NCBI GenBank assembly: GCA_017419895.1
Contig: JAFOKI010000283.1
Coordinates: 1-5,293 of the forward strand
Origin: Eubacterium sp.
GTDB lineage: Bacteria > Bacillota > Clostridia > Peptostreptococcales > Anaerovoracaceae
Direction: 5' to 3'
Length of the DNA: 5,293 nucleotides
Part shown: piece after piece, positions 1 to 5,221 of the stretch
Layout of the letters: the number at the start of each line of letters is the position of its first letter
Position numbering within the stretch: the stretch's first letter is position 1
Notes under the pieces: model-generated
Databases searched by the model: none
Seen by the model: only the letters and a program-made list of their open reading frames with translations
Told to the model about the DNA's origin: nothing
Program-made: the position numbers and the translations under genes

Positions 1-108
1 CTGCTCCGCGAAATATCTCATAACGCCACCGACGGTCTCGCCGTGATAGACGTGATATTCGTCTTTGTTGTACTTCTTCAGCAGTTCGAGTGCTTCTTCT
101 CTGTTCAT
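1..108 (-). CDS. HD-domain protein, N-terminal fragment (cut by window edge)
   Basis: The first 36 codons of a minus-strand gene are present; the rest lies outside the window. The peptide starts MNREEALELLKKYNK and continues with HVYHGETVGGVMRYFAEQ. This matches the usual opening of small bacterial HD-domain proteins (putative metal-dependent phosphohydrolases): an acidic and lysine-rich first helix, then a helix whose His (H22 here) is the first metal ligand of the HD fold. The HD pair itself and the other metal ligands are beyond the edge, so catalytic competence cannot be judged. The start is well supported: AAGGGGG (114-120 on the complement) sits 5 bases before the ATG. It lies downstream of the transporter unit but is separated from it by a terminator and a gap of about 320 bases, so it probably has its own promoter. 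The substrate is unknown. The family call rests on a short stretch. Confidence 0.68.
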   Translation of the reverse strand, partial: MNREEALELLKKYNKDEYHVYHGETVGGVMRYFAEQ

Positions 109-211
109 GTTTTCCCCCTTTAATAAATTGTTTATTTTGTTGCGGCATTCCCGGCCGGTCAGTTTGCTGCTTTCGGCAAATTCCGGGAGTTTGGCACGCC
201 ATTTGACTTTT

Positions 212-240
212 TTGAGATTTTTTGGCCCAAAATGTACACT
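212..240 (+). promoter_or_regulatory. Candidate plus-strand promoter in the gap
   Basis: TTGAGA (212-217) and TACACT (235-240) are separated by exactly 17 bases. The -35 matches the sigma-A consensus at 5 of 6 positions and the -10 at 4 of 6. Transcription would begin near 247 and run toward the plus-strand hairpin at 369-397. No plus-strand gene lies downstream before 3767, so any product would be a short RNA. The surrounding T runs make a chance match more likely. Confidence 0.25.
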
Positions 241-319
241 CCGCCTGGCATTTTATTACAAATACTGTCTTTCGCCCGGCATATCCGATCCGGCCGCGTG
301 CTCATATCGCAATTAAACG

Positions 320-346
320 ATTATATAGTAATTGTAACGCATTCAA
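320..346 (-). promoter_or_regulatory. Candidate promoter for the HD gene
   Basis: On the minus strand a perfect TATAAT (325-320) follows a TTGAAT (346-341) with a 15-base spacer. The spacer is shorter than the preferred 17, so this is a plausible but imperfect sigma-A promoter. Transcription would begin near 313 and give a leader of about 205 bases before the HD start codon. An inverted repeat GTATT-TGC-AATAC (350-362) lies just upstream of the -35 and could be an operator. Confidence 0.35.
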
Positions 347-368
347 GGCGTATTTGCAATACGATCCT

Positions 369-397
369 GCCGTTTTGCAGGCAAAACGGCTTTGTTT
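369..397 (+). terminator. Perfect hairpin with T-rich tail, plus-strand orientation
   Basis: GCCGTTTTG (369-377) pairs perfectly with CAAAACGGC (382-390) around a four-base CAGG loop, followed by TTTGTTT (391-397). This is the shape of an intrinsic terminator for plus-strand transcription. On the minus strand no T run follows the stem, so it would not be a second terminator for the transporter unit. It may block antisense transcription entering the transporter genes, or end a small plus-strand RNA. Confidence 0.55.
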
Positions 398-404
398 CGG
401 TGAC

Positions 405-432
405 AATAACAAAAGGCGGTAAAGCCGCCTTT
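405..432 (-). terminator. Intrinsic terminator of the MFS gene
   Basis: Read on the minus strand, AAAGGCGG (432-425) pairs perfectly with CCGCCTTT (419-412) around a five-base loop. It is followed by TGTTATTG, giving TTTTGTTATTG after the GC core. The first stem base is also the last base of the MFS stop codon TGA (434-432), so termination follows directly after translation ends. The stem is nearly symmetrical and has A residues on the far side, so weak bidirectional function is possible. It separates the transporter unit from the HD gene. Confidence 0.8.
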
Positions 433-1634
433 CATGCATGTTTTCCTGTTTTAATGGTCGCCGCGTACGCACTGTTGCAAAGCCCCAGCACCGCAGACAG
501 CACGAACAAAGTCTCGATCCCGAGCGTCTTCCATATCCACCCGCCGAAAACCGCGATCAGAATCGTGATCATGTGGTTGACCGAGACTCCGGTGGTAATA
601 GTCGCGCGGACTTCCTCGGCGTTATCCGCCAGATCCTGCACATAAACATTGGAAGCCATCGACGCGAGCGAGATCACTGAGTCTAGGATATAGTTCACGC
701 AGCAGACGACGAACGCGACGTTCATCGGGAAAATGTGGTGCGCGAAACCGTAGAAAAAACAGACTATTACCAAAATCAAAGTGTCCATGATCATCACGAT
801 CTTGTAGCCGAAACGGTCGATTATCCGGCCGACGATGGGCGACGCGAAGAACGAGCAGATCGACGCGACCGCGAAAAGCAGACTGATCGTCATGGCGTTC
901 GCCCCATAGAAGAGTACGAGCACGTATGGTCCGAACGTGAAAAAGATCTGCTTGCGCGCCCCATAGAAAACTTCAAGCATATAGTACTTGGTGTACTTTT
1001 TATGGAAATAGAAGCGGTTTTTTGCTTTGTCGGTCTCGCTCCTGTCGGTCATCCTGAGTGTGAACAAAAAACCGATCAGTATAATCGACGCACTCATGCC
1101 GAACATTGTCCGGAAGAACCCGGTGGTCCGCCCGATGATAAGAAACGCGATCATGACGACTATGTACCCCGCGAGCGTGCCGATCTGGTACGTGGCGTTC
1201 ATGAGGCCGAGCGCGGTGCCGCCGCTCCCTTCGCGCGAGTACTTTAGTGACAAAGTATTTTTCATCCCGAGCTGTATGTGCTCACCCAGCGAATAAATGA
1301 ATATCGCGAGCGTGACCCATACCCGCTCCGCCGGAATAAACGTCTGCATCGACATTCCGACGAGCATGATGACTGCGCCTATCTTGTATATGCTCTCCGC
1401 GGAAAGCATGTAGACAGCCGCAAGTATGAAAACAAGGGCGAGCCCCGGAAGTTCCCTGAAGAACTCCGTGACGCCCTTGTCGAATTCTGTCGCTGCAACT
1501 ATCTCTGCGAGGTAGTTGTCGAGTATGCCTTTATACAGTCCATATGCCAGCCCGAATATGAGGAGCGACATAAAGAACGCTTTGTACTTGGAGTCGGGTC
1601 TGAAAGTTTCTTGTATTTTTCTGATATGTCCCAT
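432..1634 (-). CDS. MFS family transporter
   Basis: This 400-residue integral membrane protein has the length and hydrophobic segment pattern of a 12-helix major facilitator. Likely membrane segments include 19-45, 62-79, 84-100, 105-123, 143-168, 178-194, 226-244, 248-266, 277-299, 303-327, 350-367 and 372-391. The loop SPIVGRIIDRFGYK (265-278), between the segments near 248-266 and 277-299, is the MFS motif A pattern (G, D-R, G, K) in the second half. The equivalent loop after helix 2 in the first half is not recognisable. A basic, soluble central loop (about 195-218) divides the two halves. Substrate and direction of transport cannot be inferred. The ATG at 1634 has only a weak upstream GGA; a better AAGGGG (complement of 1670-1675) lies about 35 bases away with no start codon near it. 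The gene follows the dehydrogenase by 100 bases and ends in a terminator, so it is either the last gene of that unit or separately expressed. Confidence 0.88.
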   Translation of the reverse strand: MGHIRKIQETFRPDSKYKAFFMSLLIFGLAYGLYKGILDNYLAEIVAATEFDKGVTEFFRELPGLALVFILAAVYMLSAESIYKIGAVIMLVGMSMQTFIPAERVWVTLAIFIYSLGEHIQLGMKNTLSLKYSREGSGGTALGLMNATYQIGTLAGYIVVMIAFLIIGRTTGFFRTMFGMSASIILIGFLFTLRMTDRSETDKAKNRFYFHKKYTKYYMLEVFYGARKQIFFTFGPYVLVLFYGANAMTISLLFAVASICSFFASPIVGRIIDRFGYKIVMIMDTLILVIVCFFYGFAHHIFPMNVAFVVCCVNYILDSVISLASMASNVYVQDLADNAEEVRATITTGVSVNHMITILIAVFGGWIWKTLGIETLFVLSAVLGLCNSAYAATIKTGKHA

Positions 1635-1734
1635 AACTAGTTCCGGACCGTCGCCGGGCGGCCGGGTTTCCCCTTTTGGTGTGCCGCGGAGCGCACGGCT
1701 GTTGATCTGACCGGCATCCCGCGGAGCGGCTTTG
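1635..1734. other. GC-rich gap between dehydrogenase and MFS genes
   Basis: This 100-base gap holds no gene and no clear terminator: no stem followed by a T run is seen on the minus strand. It contains a 10-base direct repeat CCGCGGAGCG at 1684-1693 and 1719-1728, and several short GC-rich self-complementary stretches that could fold in RNA. A promoter for the MFS gene is not evident; TATAAC on the complement of 1734-1739 lacks a matching -35. Co-transcription with the upstream genes through this gap therefore remains the simplest reading, though not a proven one. Confidence 0.5.
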
Positions 1735-1738
1735 TTAT
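1725..1738 (-). repeat. 14-base repeat, copy 1 (over the dehydrogenase stop codon)
   Basis: The 14 bases AGCGGCTTTGTTAT (plus strand) recur exactly at 3665-3678. A 10-base core, CGGCTTTGTT, occurs a third time at 387-396. This copy spans the TAA stop of the dehydrogenase (1737-1735). Its role is unknown. Confidence 0.6.
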
Positions 1739-2712
1739 ATCTTGTTACAAAGGTTCCTTACTTCATGGCCGAGCAGATAATCCGCTACATTCTTTGCCGC
1801 GTCGGACAGGAGCTCGTTGTTGCATTCCTCGGAATACCACGCCGAATGCGGGGTAAGTATCGCGTTCTCGCAGCTGAATATCGGCATGTCGGGTGTCGGA
1901 TGCTCGCTCGTGATGGTGTCGAGCCCTGCGCCGGCGATCTCACCGGTCTTGAGCGCTTCAACGAGAGCGTCTTCATCGATTATTCCGCCACGAGCGCAGT
2001 TGATGATGAACGCGGTGTTCTTCATCCTGCGGAATGTTTCGGCATTCACTATCTTAGCAGTTTCGGCGGTGAGCGGAAGGTGCATCGAGAGGAAATCGGA
2101 TGTCTCGATGAGCTCATCCAGGCTGACAGCCCGCACGCCGTTCTTTTCCATCTCTTCAGTTGAAAGGAACGGGTCGTAAGCGATCACGTCCATATCGAAC
2201 GCCAGCATACGCTTCGCTACAGCATGCGCGATCCTTCCGAATCCGTACATACCGAATACTCTTCCCGTGAGTCTCCATACCGGAGCGAGCGGTTCCATCG
2301 CCCAGACGCCTTCCCTTACCATAGAATTCGCTTTGGTAATTTTCTTGGCACACGCGAGAGCGAGAGCTGCGACATGATTGGCTACTTCGACCGTCTGCGG
2401 GTCGCGTACGTTCGCGACGAGCACTCCGTGACGGGTGCAGGCGGGAATATCGATCGTGTTCATACCGATACCCGTCCTCGAAATGATCTTGCATTTTTCA
2501 AGTTTGCCGAGGAACTCCTCGTCGACCTTGAAGTAGCAGAAAACGATACCGTCCGCATCGCGGCAGACTTCAAAAGTCTCCTCTCTGGACGTACCGGGTG
2601 GCAGGATAATGACCTCGCAGTCGCGCTGCTTTGTCAGTTCAGCAAGCCCTTCATGAAAAAACTCGTATGAAGTCGATGGAGAGTCGACGATGACGACCTT
2701 TAATTCAGACAT
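1735..2712 (-). CDS. D-isomer-specific 2-hydroxyacid dehydrogenase (CtBP-like), NAD-dependent
   Basis: This 325-residue cytoplasmic enzyme is of normal length for the family, which interconverts a (D)-2-hydroxyacid and its 2-oxoacid with NAD(H). The N-terminal substrate domain carries SRTGIGMNTIDIPACTRHG (78-96), the conserved substrate-loop region. The Rossmann motif is G154-M-Y-G157-F-G159-R-I, and D180 at the end of the second strand (VIAYDP) suggests NAD over NADP. The catalytic triad is complete: R241 in CARGGIID, E270 in LDTITSEHP and H289 in LTPHSAW. Overall character resembles the CtBP/phosphoglycerate dehydrogenase-like branch; the true substrate is unknown. The start at 2712 (MSELKVVIVDSP) is chosen over an ATG at 2808. 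AGGAGG lies 5 bases upstream, the family begins with a first beta strand of this kind, and the longer form would overlap the permease gene. The Shine-Dalgarno abuts the stop codon of the permease, which implies translational coupling. Confidence 0.92.
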   Translation of the reverse strand: MSELKVVIVDSPSTSYEFFHEGLAELTKQRDCEVIILPPGTSREETFEVCRDADGIVFCYFKVDEEFLGKLEKCKIISRTGIGMNTIDIPACTRHGVLVANVRDPQTVEVANHVAALALACAKKITKANSMVREGVWAMEPLAPVWRLTGRVFGMYGFGRIAHAVAKRMLAFDMDVIAYDPFLSTEEMEKNGVRAVSLDELIETSDFLSMHLPLTAETAKIVNAETFRRMKNTAFIINCARGGIIDEDALVEALKTGEIAGAGLDTITSEHPTPDMPIFSCENAILTPHSAWYSEECNNELLSDAAKNVADYLLGHEVRNLCNKI

Positions 2713-2717
2713 AGATT

Positions 2718-2726
2718 CCTCCTCTA
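2718..2726 (-). promoter_or_regulatory. Stop codon abutting the dehydrogenase Shine-Dalgarno
   Basis: On the minus strand the sequence runs TAGAGGAGGAATCTATG. The permease stop TAG is followed at once by AGGAGG, then five bases, then the dehydrogenase ATG. A ribosome terminating on the permease would cover the next start region, so the two proteins are likely made in a coupled manner from one mRNA. This site also decides the dehydrogenase start. Confidence 0.85.
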
Positions 2727-3656
2727 TTTGGTAAATTTCTCTAACTTTTCCCTTACAAAGCCGTCCGGCAGCTGCGCGATAACTATCGCAATGAAGATCA
2801 GCAGGCACCCGAAAAGCTGATACCCGCCCATCCTCTCATGGAGCAGCACCGCACCGAAAAACATAGCAAACACAGACTCAAGACACATTATTAGTGACGC
2901 CTCAGTCGGGTCCGCTCCTTTCTGACCTTCAAGCTGCAGCGTGTAGCCGACCGTCGATGACAGGATCCCTGCGTACGCGACCGCAAACCATTCGGATTTG
3001 ATCGCTTCGAATGACGGATCCTCGAAGATCAGCATGCATATGAACGAAAGCACGGCAAATGTCGCGGTCTCGATGAGAGAGAGCTTCACCACATCTGTCA
3101 GCGGCGAATACTTGCCGACCGAAATGACCTGGAACGAATACGTGAAAGCGCACATCAGCAGAGCCGCAGCACCCGGCTCGAGCTTAAGTCCTTCCCCATT
3201 CGTACAAAGATAATAAAGCCCGACCGCGGCAAGCACCGCACCTGCCCATACGAGCGGCCCGATGCGTCTTCCCATAAAAATCCCGATCAGCGGGACCAGC
3301 ACGACGTAAAGTGTCGTAATGAACCCGGCTTCCCCGGCAGATGCCGTTACCAGCCCCTGCTGCTGGAACACCGTCCCGAGAAAGAGAAAAATACCCACTA
3401 CAAAACCTCCGATAAAAGTGGTTTTGGTAAAACGACTTTTTTCGATGGCTTCCGGATCCCCTTTCCTGCGCCTAGCCCGGTCCATGATCAGGACGACTAT
3501 ACCAAGCGCTATGGTAGCGAGGATCCCCCTCATAGCGCAAAAAGTAAAAGTACCTATGTAGCCTCCGGTTTTCTGCGCGATAAAAGTAGATCCCCATATC
3601 AGGGCCGTAATCGTAAGGATAATGTTGCTCTTTGCTCTTTTGCTCATGCTCTTCAT
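2724..3656 (-). CDS. DMT superfamily permease with two EamA domains
   Basis: This 310-residue membrane protein has ten predicted helices, in two EamA repeats of about five each (residues 13-151 and 163-296), the standard architecture and length of the drug/metabolite transporter superfamily. The first helix carries ALIWGSTFIAQK, a hallmark of EamA proteins. The second repeat has TEASLIMCLESVFAMFFGAVL-like sequence (251-271), with the conserved acidic residue and the following aromatic helix. A charged cytoplasmic loop with many Arg and Lys (60-79) follows helix 2. Members export or import small metabolites such as amino acids; the substrate here is unknown. It is the first gene of a unit with the dehydrogenase 11 bases downstream, so its cargo may be related to a 2-hydroxyacid or 2-oxoacid (inference). 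The start is uncertain: neither the ATG at 3656 nor the one at 3647 has a Shine-Dalgarno, and a promoter overlaps the first. Confidence 0.9.
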   Translation of the reverse strand: MKSMSKRAKSNIILTITALIWGSTFIAQKTGGYIGTFTFCAMRGILATIALGIVVLIMDRARRRKGDPEAIEKSRFTKTTFIGGFVVGIFLFLGTVFQQQGLVTASAGEAGFITTLYVVLVPLIGIFMGRRIGPLVWAGAVLAAVGLYYLCTNGEGLKLEPGAAALLMCAFTYSFQVISVGKYSPLTDVVKLSLIETATFAVLSFICMLIFEDPSFEAIKSEWFAVAYAGILSSTVGYTLQLEGQKGADPTEASLIMCLESVFAMFFGAVLLHERMGGYQLFGCLLIFIAIVIAQLPDGFVREKLEKFTK

Positions 3657-3683
3657 TATATTAAAGCGGCTTTGTTATTGCAA
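3655..3683 (-). promoter_or_regulatory. Promoter of the permease-dehydrogenase unit overlapping the start codon
   Basis: On the minus strand TTGCAA (3683-3678), a 17-base spacer and a perfect TATAAT (3660-3655) form a good sigma-A promoter. The TATAAT runs into the annotated ATG (3656-3654). The expected transcription start, about seven bases on, falls at 3648-3647, where the second in-frame ATG begins (3647-3645). This implies a leaderless or nearly leaderless mRNA. The spacer holds the repeated AACAAAGCCG motif (3676-3667), a possible operator. Confidence 0.5.
3665..3678 (-). repeat. 14-base repeat, copy 2 (in the permease promoter spacer)
   Basis: This is an exact match to 1725-1738. It lies between the -35 and -10 of the predicted permease promoter, a position where a bound protein would block transcription. 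Its role as an operator is inference only. Confidence 0.5.
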
Positions 3684-3766
3684 GGAAAAACAGGCGCAGA
3701 GCGTTTCGTCTTTGTGATAATATATGATTAAGAGGTTATTATTATCCTGTAAGAGGAGGTTCTACC
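3684..3766 (+). promoter_or_regulatory. Upstream region and ribosome binding site of the surface protein gene
   Basis: AT-rich divergent control region. A strong AGGAGG (3754-3759) lies seven bases before the ATG at 3767 and fixes that start. A TATGAT at 3723-3728 could be a -10 box but has no good -35 at the right distance; a TTGTGA (3712-3717) with TATTAT (3737-3742) has a 19-base spacer. An inverted repeat GATAATA (3716-3722) and TATTATC (3740-3746) with a 17-base centre covers these candidates and could bind a regulator. The exact promoter is unresolved. Confidence 0.45.
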
Positions 3767-5221
3767 ATGACAGAAAAAACCGGATTCAGAATCACCGTAA
3801 TAATGACGGCGTTATTGATCGCGTTTGTCATGATGCAGGGTTCTGCCTTAAGAGTATTTGCGGAAGATAATACTGAAGCCTTTGCCAAATATGATACCGG
3901 CACCACCGCCCTGACCTTCTTCAGGGACACTCCCGGAAAATACACGAATGGCGAGACTTCAACTTATTCGGATCCTGAAGGAGCCGAACAGACTATCACC
4001 TACTATACCGGAATCGAGACGGATGAATACACTGAGGACTCATCAGTTCCATGGAGCGGAATCCGTGAATCCATAACCACCGTTGCATTCAACGGCAAGA
4101 TATCCCCGAGGTCCACAGCTAACTGGTTTCGTCGGACTACATCACTTGTAAGTATTGATGGAATAGAAAACCTGGATACTTCAAATGTGACAAATATGAC
4201 GCACATGTTCCACAATTGCTCTGTCCAATCGCTTGATGTGTCCGGATTTAATACCTCAAATGTCGAAAACATGGAATTTGCGTTTGCCTATCTTACCAAT
4301 CTCACTGAATTGAATGTATCCGGCTTTAATACTTCCGCTGTTACCAATATGCGCTGGATGTTTGGCTGTGACTATAAAGTAAAAGAACTTGATGTATCTG
4401 ATTTCGACACCTCAAAAGTCACACATATGGGGGACATGTTCTTTAGATGTGAATCTGTTGAAAGTTTAGATGTATCGGGTTTTGAGACGGGCAATGTCAC
4501 AAATATTGGATGGATGTTCGGAGTGTGCAAGAGCATAAAAGATATTGATTTATCGGGCTTTGATACATCAAAGGTCACTACGATGGTGAGTCTTTTTGAT
4601 GAGTGCAGCAATTTGGAGTCTGCAGACATTTCGTCGTTTGAAATATCTAATGCCAATACATCAAATATGTTCCATAAATGTGACTCTATTGCAAGAATAA
4701 AACTAGGCGCTTTAACAGTTTTTCCGGACGATCCGGGGGCAGAGAAAAAAGAATGGCAGCGGGCCTATGATCTGGATTGCACCAGAATTGAAGATCTTTC
4801 GTCATATGATCCTGCTAAGCCCGGTTGGTATGAGCAGGGTTATAAGGACGTTGCAATAACAGGAATAACGGAAAAGACATGGACGGGCAAAGCCCAGACC
4901 CAGAATCCTGTCGTTAAGCTCGCAGACAAGACCTTAAAGAACGGCACAGACTACGATATTACGTATAAAAACAATATAAATGTCGGCACGTCATCAATGA
5001 CCATAACCGGAAAAGGCAGTTACCTGGGGACGATTTCCCGGACCTTCATAATCAACAAAGCCGTTAATCCGCTGACGGTCAAAGCGAAGAAAACGATTAC
5101 TGTCAAGTACAGCAAGCTGAAGAAAAAGGCCCGGACTCTTGCTGTTACCAAGGTAATCAATTTTACCAAGGATGCCAAGGATAAGAAATCCTATACTCTT
5201 TCCGCGGCTAAAAAGGGATAG
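3767..5221 (+). CDS. BspA-like secreted surface protein with DUF285 repeats, ended by an in-frame TAG
   Basis: This is a 484-residue protein as read. Residues 1-32 form a signal peptide: K4 and R8, a hydrophobic core to about 28, and likely cleavage after VFA (30-32). A lead-in region (about 33-135) with WSGIRESITTVAF and the DGIENLDTSN entry is typical of the BspA family. DUF285 leucine-rich-like repeats fill 136-314. Residues 315-360 are a linker, and 361-430 an Ig-like domain of the kind with GTDYDITYKNNINVGTSS and ITGKGSY. A second lysine-rich domain begins at about 435 (PLTVKAKKTITVKYSKLKKK) and is broken off by TAG. The same frame continues after the stop with KSFKKYFKINKTTGKVTLKK, the expected rest of that domain, so the gene is probably interrupted, not complete. 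No LPXTG anchor or other wall-binding module is present before the stop. Such proteins are usually exposed on the cell surface and are often linked to adhesion; that role is family knowledge, not shown here. The gene is visibly richer in A and T than its neighbours, mostly in the repeats. Confidence 0.85.
   Translation: MTEKTGFRITVIMTALLIAFVMMQGSALRVFAEDNTEAFAKYDTGTTALTFFRDTPGKYTNGETSTYSDPEGAEQTITYYTGIETDEYTEDSSVPWSGIRESITTVAFNGKISPRSTANWFRRTTSLVSIDGIENLDTSNVTNMTHMFHNCSVQSLDVSGFNTSNVENMEFAFAYLTNLTELNVSGFNTSAVTNMRWMFGCDYKVKELDVSDFDTSKVTHMGDMFFRCESVESLDVSGFETGNVTNIGWMFGVCKSIKDIDLSGFDTSKVTTMVSLFDECSNLESADISSFEISNANTSNMFHKCDSIARIKLGALTVFPDDPGAEKKEWQRAYDLDCTRIEDLSSYDPAKPGWYEQGYKDVAITGITEKTWTGKAQTQNPVVKLADKTLKNGTDYDITYKNNINVGTSSMTITGKGSYLGTISRTFIINKAVNPLTVKAKKTITVKYSKLKKKARTLAVTKVINFTKDAKDKKSYTLSAAKKG
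4172..4708 (+). repeat. DUF285 repeat array, 26-residue period
   Basis: Seven units are recognisable. The first (residues 136-160) begins LDTSNVTNM. Five units of exactly 26 residues (78 bases) begin at residues 161, 187, 213, 239 and 265 with FNTS, FNTS, FDTS, FDTG-like FETG and FDTS. A decayed seventh begins at 291 with FEIS. The pattern is F-x-T-S-x-V-T-x-M, then M-F, a Cys or nearby residue, then L-D-V-S-G. The units differ strongly at codon level, so they are old duplications under protein selection and not recent slippage. Confidence 0.88.

Larger units (their letters stand above)
247..397 (+). ncRNA. Possible small RNA between a promoter-like site and a terminator
   Basis: This stretch of about 150 bases is bounded by a sigma-A-like promoter (212-240) and a perfect hairpin with a T-rich tail (369-397), both on the plus strand, and holds no ATG-initiated open frame. 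If transcribed, it would be a small RNA, and its first part would be antisense to the predicted leader of the HD gene. I recognise no known RNA family in it. The call depends entirely on the two flanking signals and is speculative. Confidence 0.2.
109..411. other. Intergenic region of about 300 bases between HD gene and MFS gene
   Basis: No credible protein gene lies here: open frames on both strands lack ribosome binding sites or are continuations of shadows of neighbouring genes. Read on the minus strand it would be the leader and promoter region of the HD gene. Read on the plus strand it holds a sigma-A-like promoter (212-240) and a hairpin with a T-rich tail (369-397). Other structure seen: a quasi-palindrome TGGCACGCCA at 192-201, homopolymeric T runs around 208-223, and a short inverted repeat GTATT-TGC-AATAC at 350-362. 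Each of these sub-features is listed separately where it can be supported. Confidence 0.7.

Noticed and set aside
192..207. Sigma-54-like promoter TGGCACG-N4-TTGAC on the plus strand
   Set aside because: The -24 half matches well, but the highly conserved GC of the -12 half is GA, and no plus-strand gene follows. The match could be chance within a quasi-palindrome.
256..282. Eight-residue leader peptide on the minus strand (MPGERQYL)
   Set aside because: No convincing ribosome binding site, no run of one amino acid codon, and no attenuator hairpin after it.
65..645. Overlapping plus-strand open frames at the left end
   Set aside because: They run through the HD gene, both hairpins and the MFS 3' end in antisense, have no ribosome binding sites and show no domain character.
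735..1247. Long plus-strand open frame opposite the MFS gene
   Set aside because: Very rich in Asp, Glu, Arg and His with no family features; this is the typical antisense shadow of a GC-rich membrane protein gene.
1732..2179. Plus-strand open frames opposite the dehydrogenase
   Set aside because: The opposite strand carries a complete enzyme with all catalytic motifs; these frames lack ribosome binding sites and recognisable domains.
2713..2808. N-terminal extension of the dehydrogenase to an ATG at 2808 (32 extra residues)
   Set aside because: It would overlap the end of the permease gene, has non-family sequence, and a strong AGGAGG five bases before the ATG at 2712 marks the true start.
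5219..5221. TAG decoded as pyrrolysine or by a reassigned code
   Set aside because: No pyl genes or downstream insertion element are visible, the permease gene uses TAG as an ordinary terminal stop, and a simple nonsense change or sequence error is a better explanation. It is kept only as a check under the nonsense-codon finding.
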